A DNA stretch of 64,000 bases. Source: Onthophagus taurus (lineage: Eukaryota; Arthropoda; Insecta; Coleoptera; Scarabaeidae). Below the pieces are notes generated by a model. It was not told where the DNA came from, searched no databases, and saw nothing but the letters and a program-made list of their open reading frames with translations. The DNA lies in NCBI RefSeq assembly GCF_036711975.1, contig NC_091970.1, positions 1,123,501-1,187,500 on the forward strand, written 5' to 3'. The position numbers were made by a program, and so were the translations under genes. This document shows positions 50,301-61,200 of this stretch, one piece after another (the stretch's first letter is position 1; each line of letters opens with the position of its first letter).

Positions 50301-53300
50301 ATACCAACCTTAATTTTTGATTTTTTTTATTATATTTTTGTTTCTGTGACAAATTTTAAGACATTGTATAAAAATTAAGAATATGTCAAAATGACATTGA
50401 CATTCTTAACCGGAAGTTGACCATAACTTCATTAATATTGAAGATATATATGTCGTGTTTGTACTCATTTTAAAGGATTTTTAATGAATATTACAAATAT
50501 ATCAAAATTGACGTTGACGTTTCAAACCGGAAGTGATTGTATCTCCGTTAATATTAAAGTTAAATATGTCGAGTTTGGACTCATTTTAAAGGGTTTTTTA
50601 TGAAGATGACGAATATAATAATAAAATTAAAGCTGACATTAACTGAAAGTTTTTTTTGCGACTAAACCCGAATGTTAAGTAATGAAGAGTATGATGCTGA
50701 AGATGAATTACCACTCTCAACTTTGAAAAAAATACACTCTTTCACATTTTTCACACACCTTTCATTTTAAATCAATGTTAATTTGTCCAAATGACTTCTA
50801 AAGCAACTACAATTCTAAAGACATAAGGAAAGAGTTAAATATTAAGGCTTTGTACGATTTTATAGATAAGAGGCAGACATCTACAGGATACACAACGAAA
50901 GAAAAGATGTAAAAAAGAGTACTCTTTAAATATATTACTTACAATCACATTTTTGATTACTAAAACCATTTTCGTCATCTTCCAAATCAACTTTAGCATT
51001 TAACTCATTATTTTCCTCCTTTTTAGCAACTTCGACTTTCCGCGAAGGCCTCTCCTTTTCATTCTTAACATCATATTTACTCGTCGTTTCATATTTCGAC
51101 GGATTGCGAATCTTAATTTCAATCTTTTTACTTTCAATGGTCGGCACCAATTTCTCCTTTCTCTCCGTTTTAACTTTTCGCGTCGTCAAACGTTCTTTGT
51201 GGTCGCCCTTAACTTTATGATTATCGCGATTTCGTAACGACGTTCTCGTTCGTTCTAAAGGAATCGATTTCGGTTTTGAATCTAACAATTTACTGAAAGG
51301 GACGACGCGAACGTTCGATTTTTTCTCGTTGTTGATGGAATTTTTGAATCTTCCTTCGTTTTCCGAGTCGGTTTCTTCGTCCGAAAAGATATCGTCGACT
51401 TTTGGGTTTAATATGTCTTCGAAATTTTCTTCTAGATCGTCTTCGATGGTGTCGTGGGGTTCTGGGGAATCTTCTTCTTTTGGAAGGATGTTTTCGGTGG
51501 GATTTTCAGCGACCTTCTCATCTTCTATTTTGATGTTTTCCGTTTTAGGGGGCTCCATTTTGATGATGTCATCTTCTTGTTTTGGTCTTAACCTGATTAT
51601 TCCTTCTTTATTTTTAATTCCGTTCGTTTCAAATTTTCTTTTACGCGCTTCTAAAACGGGATCAAGCTTTTCTTCAAGTTTTTCTTCAATTTTTTGTATT
51701 TTATTTGTTACAGCTGGGGATAAACTTCTACTTCGTTTCTTTTTATTACCCAATCTTTCTTTAACTAACAAAAACATCATTATTAATAATTATTTATTTA
51801 ACAAAATCAAACATTTTTTACCTAATTTCTTTTTTAAGTTTTCTGGACTCCTTCTTTCAGCACTTCTCCTCCTAAGAGGTGATCTTTTCCTAATCTCCTT
51901 CACTGGGGTTATCCTCCTTTCATCTTTCAAAGGCGTCCTCGACCTCGACTTAGATTTAGATCGATGATACCTCGGGGAAGGACTCCTCGAATAACTCCTC
52001 CGCGGACTTTTCTTCCTACGTTCGATCGCATCCCTATTTTGAAGCACAAAAGCGGCACTTCTCGGCGATAACGGGGCCCTAGCGATCGTTAACACATCAT
52101 CAGTGTTTAATTTTAATGGTGAAAGGGGCCTCTCATAAAACATTCGGTGATGTAAATCAGGAGGGACGTTTTGTTGTTGCGGAATTTGGAGGTTAGGATG
52201 GATTTGTGGGGTAATAATCGGCGCTGGGGGATATTGGAGGGGGTTATATAAATGGGGAGGATTATATGGAGGTGGAACCTGATAATTTAAAGGACCAGGT
52301 GTGTACTGACTATGATTATTGTAAGGTTGACGCGGTTTTCGAATTTTTTGATCAAATTTTTGAAAAGGTCTCCGATTTCTTTGTAATGGAGGAGATCGTT
52401 TTTGTGGAAATAAATCTTCAACAACAGGAGGAACTAAATTAGGTTTAGTTTCAATTTCCTTCGTAATTTTAACTTCCTTTTCAATCTCAATTTTGACATC
52501 TTCACTTGTAAACGTTTCTTGGTTCACTTCCAACTTTACAATCTCAGGCACTTCATCTTTAACTTCTACTTCCAACCGTTTTTTGCGCTTCTTAATCTTC
52601 TTTTTAACCTCATCGCTTTTCGTTTGCGAATTCCCTTGGATTTCATTCTCTAATTCTTGCATTAAAGCCTCTAAACTATCCGCACGTTCCAATTTACCGG
52701 GAGATTCATTTTCCGTTTCAGAATCAGTTCGGTAATCGGTTTCACTCTCCGATTTATCCGAGTTATCGTATCGATCAAATTTACTCGATGACTCCGTTTT
52801 TTCATCCCCCTTTTTTACGTTGCTGTAACGATCTTGAGGTAAAATTAATTTAGTGAACGAATTTGTTTTAACATCTTGATTTCTTTGAGGGTTATCATCA
52901 ATCGTTGGAATTGAAATAAGATTAGTGTTTTTAATCCTAAATTGACCCTAAATTAACAAAAAAAAATTTTTTTTTAGGTTATGTCATTGTCATGTCAATT
53001 AAAAGATGGCGCCACATCACATCAATAAATAACTTTTTATTTTTCTTTAAATTATTCGAAATATCTTTAATTTCATCACCTCTAACGTTATACTTTGATT
53101 AAAATAAGATTGGTGTTTTTAATCCTAATTAACCCTAATTAACAAAAAAAAATTAGGTTGTCTTTATACATTGCCATGTCAACCGAAAGATGGCGCTATA
53201 TCACAACAATAAATAATTTATTATTTTATTTATTATTCTTTAAATTATTCGAAAAATCTTGAATTCCACGAACTCTAACATAATACTTACATTTCTGTTC

Positions 53301-53606
53301 CTCACAAAATTCCTCCGTTTATTATTATTCGTATTATTAATATTACCACCTTGAACGGAAGGTTTGAAATTATTAATCGGTGCCGGCTTTTTTAAGGATT
53401 GCAAAGCGACGAGTCGTAATTTCTCCAGTTCATCTTCTTCGTCCTCCGACTTAACATTGACCTGAAGAACAAAAATAAACAACAACTGCATTAATCACCA
53501 TAAGGTGCAAAACTAAACGATCGCGGCTTTATTAGGCTTAATTTAATCGGAAATGAATAATATTGGAGTAAATAAAACGTACCTCCTCTTTTAATTCCAT
53601 CGGCAT
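47312..53606 (-). CDS. Charged RS-rich nuclear-type protein, family not recognised
   Basis: Exons 53583-53606, 53291-53461, 51822-52947, 50943-51764, 47808-47969, 47605-47733 and 47312-47505, about 875 residues. Phases agree through exon 6. The protein starts MPMELKEEVNVKSEDEEDE, with ELEKLRLVALQSLKKP next. A Pro/Tyr-rich segment (YNPPHLYNPLQYPPAP), an SR/RS stretch (RSYSRSPSPRYHRSKSKSRS), long Lys/Glu tracts and DLRAQLSRKRAERQSRLP follow, with DGKMPIHLRLG near the end. This composition fits an mRNA-processing or nuclear-speckle protein, but I do not name it. The 3' end is uncertain: exon 7 may read to the stop at 47312, or splice at 47390 or 47410 to an exon near 46739-46794. Intron 4 holds array E. 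Confidence 0.6.
48157..50645. repeat. Array E: D-family repeats in reverse, bounded by inverted ends
   Basis: TTAATACCAACCTTAATT recurs at about 48412, 48833, 49243, 49772 and 50300, the reverse complement of array D units, again with 410-421 and 528 bp spacing. The first about 140 bp (48157-48297) and last about 140 bp (50500-50640) are inverted copies of each other: both contain the box next to ATTAACGGAGATACAATCAC and ACTTCCGGTTTGAAACGTC. Confidence 0.9.
53001..53198 (+). promoter_or_regulatory. Two CTCF-like motifs in intron 2 of the RS-rich gene
   Basis: AAAAGATGGCGCCAC at 53001-53015 and GAAAGATGGCGCTA at 53185-53198. They lie in a short local duplication: 52915-53050 and 53095-53230 share GTGTTTTTAATCCTAA and the downstream words. 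Confidence 0.4.
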
Positions 53607-54026
53607 CCCGAAATTCTTTAAAACCTCGATGATTTACTTTGCTGGCTTATTTGACAAACAACACTAAAAAATGGCGTACGTTTGGTTGTGTAAATGACCG
53701 TATGACAGATGTAGCGCTGACGTCATTTTCAATTAAATATCCCTAGATTTAATTTTTATAAATAATGATTTAATTTATAACTTTAATGTTTATATATCTA
53801 AAATTACTCATTAATTTGTTATTTAAGATATAAAATAAAATTATAAAGAAATTATTTATCACCATTCTTGTTAGTTAATGACGCATAGATGGCACAATGA
53901 AATTGTTAATAATAATGTTTTAAACAATAAAGAATTAATTAAAAAGTGTATGTTGTAAGTAATTAATGCATCTATTTGAATTAATAAATAATGTCTTTGT
54001 AAATAATTGTAAATTAAAATAAATCT

Positions 54027-54040
54027 GCAGCGCCATCTAT
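54027..54040 (-). promoter_or_regulatory. CTCF-like motif between divergent genes
   Basis: GCAGCGCCATCTAT, in the 750 bp gap between the RS-rich gene start (53606, minus) and the next gene start (54357, plus). CATAGATGGCAC at 53884 is a weaker copy. Confidence 0.4.
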
Positions 54041-54356
54041 ATTCGAGTAGTGAAAAGAGGTTTGTTACTTGGCTAATGTTTGTTGGTAAATGTCCGCATA
54101 TTCGGTGCTTAAGATTAATTTGTAGGAAAAAAGCGTATAAAAAGTAATAAAAAAAATTAAATAAATTGTTGAGGTGAGTGCCGTTTTGAATTATAATAAC
54201 AAAATAGCGATCCAAGTTAACATATGTCTCCCGTAGAGCGCTTGACTTTGAAGTGCAAGAAAATCCTAACCTTGTTTATTCTTCTGGATCTGAGAAATAC
54301 CACAAAAAAAAGTTTTTCTACGTGTGTTTAAATAAGAGAATGAGTTAAGTTTAACG

Positions 54357-57300
54357 ATGGAATCAATGGGGAAGAATGAGTTCCCCCTGGGAGTCTTTGA
54401 AAGCTTTGAAGCAAACGGAACTTTATTTCATAGAGAAAAGCTGTCTCCTGAGGCTTTAGACGACCGAGAAGACGACTTTTGGGGGTTTTCTAATGAAAAT
54501 AGCAAGGATATTTGCGAAACGAACGTTAAAATTGGAGCATGGATGGACTCATTGAAAGTATGCAACGAAAAGATGGAATATTTTAATTTCGAGCGTTCGG
54601 ATAATGAGCAAAAACGTAGCATTTTGGTCCGCCATAACTTTCGCGATTGTAACTCACCAAAAATGGATGAAAATTTAAATAAACAGTTATTAATTGATAT
54701 TCCTTTGAGCCCGGAATCTCAAAAAAAGAACGAATTATGCTCATATTTACAATTAATGAACATGAATAACACGGATAAGAAGACTGTAAGTGCTATACAA
54801 AATCGCCGGTCGAATAGGGTGAAAAATTTAAAGATAATGAGTGAGAAAAAGAGGATGGAACAAAATCTTTTGGAGGAATTTAAGGAGAGTTTGGAGAAAA
54901 AGTCTTTTGTTGAGCTTGGATTGGATGTTAAAGAAAGTTTTGATTTATCTGAGAGGTTTCAGTTTAAAATTGATGCAATTCCTGATGATGTTTTGAGGAA
55001 AATTCAAGATTTTGATGAAATAATTATTGATGTGTATGGGAGAGATATAAAAGAAAGGTTGGAAAATGAAAATAAGAATAATAATAATGTTAAAAAGAGA
55101 TTGTTAAAGAAGAATAAAAAGAAAGATGTGAAAATTAATCAAAAATATAGGAAGTCATTGAGAAGTTGTATTAATTTGAATGATGTCACGATAAAATCTT
55201 TAGCATTAAAAGAAAAAATTAAAAAAATTAAGTCACTAAGAAGCTGTGTTAATTTAAATAATGTGGGGATTAAGTCGCTTACTTTAAATGAAAGGAAAAT
55301 TAGAGATATTAAAAGAAAAAAGTTGGAGAAATTAATTCGATTTAATAAAAAGGAGGTGAGAAAAATCAAGAAAAAACGTGAGATTAAAATGAATAAAGAA
55401 AGGATTAATAATAATAAAAAAATAAAAAAGAAGGTTAAAATTATTAAAGATGAAAATGTTGAGCCTAAAATTAGAATGGATAAAGATATATTAATTGAGA
55501 ATGATTCGCCAAAAATAATAATTCAAAAACAACAAATTCTAGCTCAACCAAACGATACAAAAGAAATTTGTGAACCTAGAAAGTTATATTCGCCAAAAAC
55601 GGCGAGATTGTTAATGATTTCGAGGTTATCTAAAGATTTAAAAAATAGTTTTGATATAGATGATGAAATAACTAAAAAAAATGGGGCTGAATTAAACGAA
55701 AAAATCGAATATAAAAAAGTACAAAGATCGTTGTCTTTCAATCAAGATAAAACCCCAAAAAAGAGAAGAAAAATATCATGTTCTATTGAACCCTATATTC
55801 CTGATTCTACGCAAAATTTGGATGAATCAATATCGTCGATATCACCCGCATCATTAAAAAAATTAAGTTTTAAACCTGAAAAATTAAATAAACAAACACC
55901 CCCAAAAAATTCCTTCAACATAATCGATTTATCCCAAAACTCATATAATTGTTGGGAAGAACACAATTACATGAAATTATCCCCTGAAGATGAACACTTC
56001 AACAAAGAATTTTTATTAAACGAATCAAGTAGTAGCTCAGAATTATCAACCGACGTTGTAAGTTACAAAGAAATCCCCGTTATTTTAGAACAAAAAATAA
56101 ATTCAAATAAAAACGAAAACACCGACGATTGTTTCGATATTTCGAACTCGATTCGTATTGATTATGCGAAAGGAAAAGTCTTAGGGGCGCATTATATAGG
56201 GTATAATTTAGTTTTAGTTCAAGAACAATTGGTTTCATTTTGGACGCAAAGTCCTTTGGGGAACATGTTGGGTGCTCAAAATTTGTGGGTCTCAAAAGGA
56301 AGCGTTCAAAGATTACCTTTAGATAATAATTACACGAAATGTAAAGAATCGAGACAAGTCGTTGTTAATTTCGATAACAAATCGTGCGCTTACATCGAAT
56401 TATGGACGAAAGAACACAAATCCGAAAAACGGGAATTACCGCTCGCGGATGTTTTTGCGACGGTTTATTTTTGGACCAATTCGCAACAAGAATTAAATAA
56501 GAAATTATTACAATTAGCTAATATAAAAGGGTAAATCATTTTTGTTTCTTTATTACTTTTATTTACGTTGTAATTTTAGGAACATTGAGGATGTTCAATA
56601 CGTGGTGCTTCGAAATTCACGAAAAATCATCGTGAGTTGGGTCGAAAATCACTCACCTTCTTCATTAACAACAACCATAACTTGTTATACTTTATCCCCT
56701 GATTATCAAGCTGTGCTAAATGTGTTAGAGATGACCTCAGTTAATCATTATATACGATCTTTACACACCATGGGAGGTAAATTAAATAAAAATGAGTTAA
56801 TTTTAAATAATATTGTAACAAAATTAGATTATGGAAACTTCGTCGTCGGTTTTGGCGAAAATATATTAATCTTATGGGAGTTGGAATATGGGGAAGTATT
56901 CGAAACCGTCGAAATAAACCAAAAATACGCAAATCCTAAGTTATTGTGGTTAGAACGAGATCGGGTAATTAATTAATTCGTTAATTAATCATTTTGATTC
57001 GTAATTAAATTAATTTTATTATTAGGGGTTATTATTTTTCGTCCAATACCACAGTTTTCAAAGGATATTAATGTTAGTTGCTGTAAATGGTTACAGCAAA
57101 GAATCAAAAAGATTACAAGTTTTTCGAATACCAATAGGTTATGATGAGTAAGTAACATAACCTCAACTGTCAAATTAATTTAAACGTCAAATTTTTTTAA
57201 ACGTCAAATTAATTAATTTTAGGTTAAAAGGATTATGTGTGGATAATAACATGTTGGGTGCGGTGTTTGAAAACGGATTAATCTGTTGGAATATAAAAAC

Positions 57301-57442
57301 GGGTGATGAGATAATAGCCGAATTATCGTCCCATTCGAATTTGATGCCATCAAATAAACACGTGATTGAAATTCGATCTGATGTGGTGGAAGTATCACAT
57401 TTTCAATCGTACTTTTTAACGAATTTTGATCTACAAACTTAG
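54357..57442 (+). CDS. Long basic protein with beta-propeller-like C-terminus (PALB2-like?)
   Basis: Exons 54357-56530, 56580-56964, 57026-57147 and 57223-57442; 966 residues, phases consistent. The first about 580 residues are Lys/Asn-rich, poorly conserved in look, and hold two copies of a SLRSC-NLN-V-IKSL motif (about residues 263-310). The last about 380 residues have propeller-type strands: LVLVQEQLVSFWTQSPLGN, NIVTKLDYGNFVVGFGENIL, ILWELEYGEVFETV, GLLFFVQ and LGAVFENGLICWNIKTGDEI. The order of NNIVIWNLKTG-like and GLLFIV-like blocks resembles the PALB2 WD40 domain, which anchors BRCA2 in homologous recombination. The N-terminal BRCA1-binding coiled coil of PALB2 is not visible. The assignment is tentative; another WD40 DNA-repair or chromatin protein is possible. 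Confidence 0.5.
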
Positions 57443-57631
57443 TTGGAATAGTTTTTGTGTTATATAGTTTGAGCAATTAATTTATTTTGTGCAATTAATT
57501 TAAAAAAGAAATGATTTTTTAATCCTTAAAGATTGATTTTTTTAATTTAAGGAGAAAATTAAGGAAAGTGTACAAATAACACTAAATTGTAAATAGAATA
57601 GGTTAAGAAAGTATTTTGTAAAATCGATAAA

Positions 57632-57637
57632 AATAAA
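57632..57637 (+). promoter_or_regulatory. Poly(A) signal candidate
   Basis: AATAAA 190 bp after the stop of the propeller-domain gene; another AATAAA follows at about 57658. Confidence 0.45.
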
Positions 57638-57656
57638 TTCTTTTTTTCTATTAGGA

Positions 57657-58060
57657 AAATAAATCTTTCGTTACTTTAAATTACACTTTTATTGCCTAAA
57701 AGATCATCACACATTTCCTAACCTCAATTTGATTATCTAATTGTTGTAGTGCTATGGTAACAATTTATTTTTAATTTTTACTAATTATATTAAAATTATT
57801 AAAAAAAATCAAAAATTTCAAGTTTTTCGAATACCCATAGGTTATGATGAGTAAGTGACATAACCTTAACTGTCAAATTAATTCGAAAATAATCTTTCGT
57901 TACTTTAAATTACATTTTTATTGCCTAAAAGATCATCACACATTTCCTAACCTCAATTTGATTATCTAATTGTTGTTTGTGCGTTGCTATGTAAACAATT
58001 TGTTTTTAATTTTTTACTAAATATATAAAAATTATAAAAAAATCTATATACAGTGATACA
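57657..58060. repeat. Local tandem duplication with a copy of an upstream exon end
   Basis: 57657-57815 and 57887-58045 are near-identical (TTGCCTAAAAGATCATCACA in both). Between them, 57815-57886 copies 57113-57180, the end of exon 3 plus donor and intron of the upstream gene (TTTTTCGAATACC, GGTTATGATGAGTAAGT). Confidence 0.85.
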
Positions 58061-58289
58061 ATAAAGTTAATGTACACCCCAGAAAATGCTAGTTCCAAGT
58101 CTAGTGTTAGTTCTAGTTTTAATTCAATAAAAATATGCAATATAGTGACATCTTATAAATAATAACGAAAAACTTTATTTTTAGATCTAAAAGCTTAATT
58201 AAGCTTCTAAAAAACTTATTTCGTTAAGATCGAATCATTTTTCATTGAATTATCCGCCATTTTGTCTTTATTTTGACAGAATTTAATTA

Positions 58290-61200
58290 AACCAACATCG
58301 TATTCGTAATCTACATTAAATTCCCTTTAAAATGAGCCCAAACTCGGACGAGTTATCTTAAAAACCAACAAACACCACCAACTTCCGGTTGTCACTTTTT
58401 GAGGTTATGTCAAAATTAAACGTGGAATATCTCCGGTGTTTTTTAAGATAATTGGGTCGTGTTTAGACTCGATTTAAAGGATTTTTAATTTCCTACGTGA
58501 TTATGCACTAAGATAAAACCTAACCTCACTTTGTAAACGCCAAATAAATTTTATTCGATATTATCCGCCATTTTGTCTTTATTTTAACAGAATTTAATTA
58601 AACCAACATCGTATTCGTTATCTATATTAAATTCTCTTTAAAACGAGCCCAAACTCGGTCGAGTTATCTTAAAAGACAACAAACTTCCGATTGTCACTTT
58701 TTTGAGGTTATGTCAAAATTAAATGTTGGATATCTCGGGTGTTTTTTAAGACAATTGGGTCGTGTTTGGACTCGATTTAAAGGATTTGTAATTCCCCACC
58801 CGATTATGAATAAAAGAAAGAACCTAACCTCACTTTGTAAACGTCAAATTGATATTGTTTGATATTTTTCGCCATCTTGATTAATAATTTTAATTAAATA
58901 ATAATAAAATTCTTTATTTTTAGATCTAAAAATACCCGGCGAATTTAATTTCGTTGAAATCGAATCATTTTTCTTAAATCATCCTTCATTTTGTTTTTAT
59001 TACTAGCGAATTTAATTAATCTAACATCGTATTCGTAATCTACATTAAATTCCCTTTAAAACGAGCCCAAACTCGGACGAGTTATCTTAAAAACCAACAA
59101 ACACCACCAACTTCCGGTTGTCACTTTTTTGAGGTTATGTCAAAATTAAATGTGGAATATCTCCGGTGTTTTTTAAGATAATTGGGTCGTGTTTGGACTC
59201 GATTTAAAGGATTTTTAATTTCCTACGTGATTATATACAAAGATAAAACCTAACCTCACTTTGTAAACGTCAAATTAATTGTATTCGATATTATCCGCCA
59301 TTTTGTCTTTATTTTAACAGAATTTAATTAAACCAACATCGTATTCGTTATCTATATTAAATTCTCTTTAAAACGAGCCTAAACTCGGTCGAGTTATCTT
59401 AAAAGACAACAAACTTCCGATTGTCACCTTTTTGAGGTTATGTCAAAATTAAATGTTGGATACCTCGGGTGTTTTTTAAGACAATTGGGTCGTGTTTGGA
59501 CTCGATTTAAAGGATTTGTAATTCCCCACCCGATTATGAATAAAAAAGAACCTAACCTCACTTTGTAAACGTCAAATTGATATTTTTCGCCATCTTGATT
59601 AATAATTTTAATTAAATAATAATAAAATTCTTTATTTTTAGATCTAAAAATACCCGGCGAATTTAATTTCGTTGAAATCGAATCATTTTTCTTAAATCAT
59701 CCTTCATTTTGTTTTTATTACTAGCGAATTTGATTAATCTAACATCGTATTCGTAATCTACATTAAATTCCCTTTAAAATGAGCCCAAACTCGGACGAGT
59801 TATCTTAAAAACCAACAAACACCACCAACTTCCGGTTGTCACTTTTTTGAGGTTATGTCAAAATTAAATGTGGAATATCTCCGGTGTTTTTTAAGATAAT
59901 TTAGTCGTGTTTGGACTTAAATTAAAGGATTTTTAATTTCCCACGTGATTATGCACTAAGATAAAACCTAAGATCACTTTGTAAACGTCAAATTAATTTT
60001 ATTCGATATTATCCGCCATTTTGTTTTCATTTTAACAGAATTTAATTAAACCAACATCGTATTCGTTATCTATATTAAATTCTCTTTAAAACGAGCCCAA
60101 ACTCGGTCGAGTTATCTTAAAAGACAACAAACTTCCGATTGTCACTTTTTTGAGGTTATGTCAAAATTAAATGTTGGATATCTCGGGTGTTTTTTAAGAC
60201 AATTGGGTCGTGTTTGGACTCGATTTAAAGGATTTGTAATTCCCTACCCGATTATGAATAAAAAAAAGAACCTAACCTCACTTTGTAAACGTCAAATTGA
60301 TATTGTTTGATATTTTTCGCCATCTTGATTAATAACTTTAATTAAATAATAATAAAATTCTTTATTTTTAGATCTAAAAATGCCCGGCGAATATAATTTC
60401 GTTGAAATCGAATCATTTTTCTTAAATCATCCTTCATTTTGTTTTTATTAGTAGCGAATTTGATTAATCTAACATCGTATTCGTAATCTACATTAAATTC
60501 CCTTTAAAATGAGCCCAAACTCGGACGAATTATCTTAAAAACCAACAAACACCACCAACTTCCGGTTGTCACTTTTTTGAGGTTATGTCAAAATTAAATG
60601 TGGAATATCTCCGGTGTTTTTTAAGATAATTGGGTCGTGTTTGGACTTGATTTAAAGGATTTTTAATTTCCTACGTGATTATGTACAAAGATAAAACCTA
60701 ACCTCACTTTGTAAACGTCAAATTAATTTTATTCGATACTATCCGCCATTTTGTCTTTATTTTAACAGAATTTAATTAAACCAACATCGTATTCGTTATC
60801 TATATTAAATTCTCTTTAAAACGAGCCCAAACTCGGTCGAGTTATCTTAAAAGACAACAAACTTCCGATTGTCACCTTTTTGAGGTTATGTCAAAATGAA
60901 ATGTTGGATATCTCGGGTGTTTTTTAAGACAATTGGGTCGTGTTTGGACTCGATTTAAAGGATTTTTAATTCCCCACCCGATTATGAATTAAAAAAAAGA
61001 ACCTAACCTCACTTTGTAAACGTCAAATTGATATTCTTCGCCATCTTGATTAATAATTTTAATTAAATAATAATAAAATTCTTTATTTTTAGATCTAAAA
61101 ATACGCGGCGAATTTAATTTCGTTGAAATCGAATCATTTTTCTTAAATCATCCTTCATTTTGTTTTTATTACTAGCGAATTTGATTAATCTAACATCGTA

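Noticed and set aside
51329-51967. Plus-strand 212-codon frame rich in Ser and Leu
   Set aside because: Complement of the Lys/Glu-rich coding exons of the minus-strand gene.
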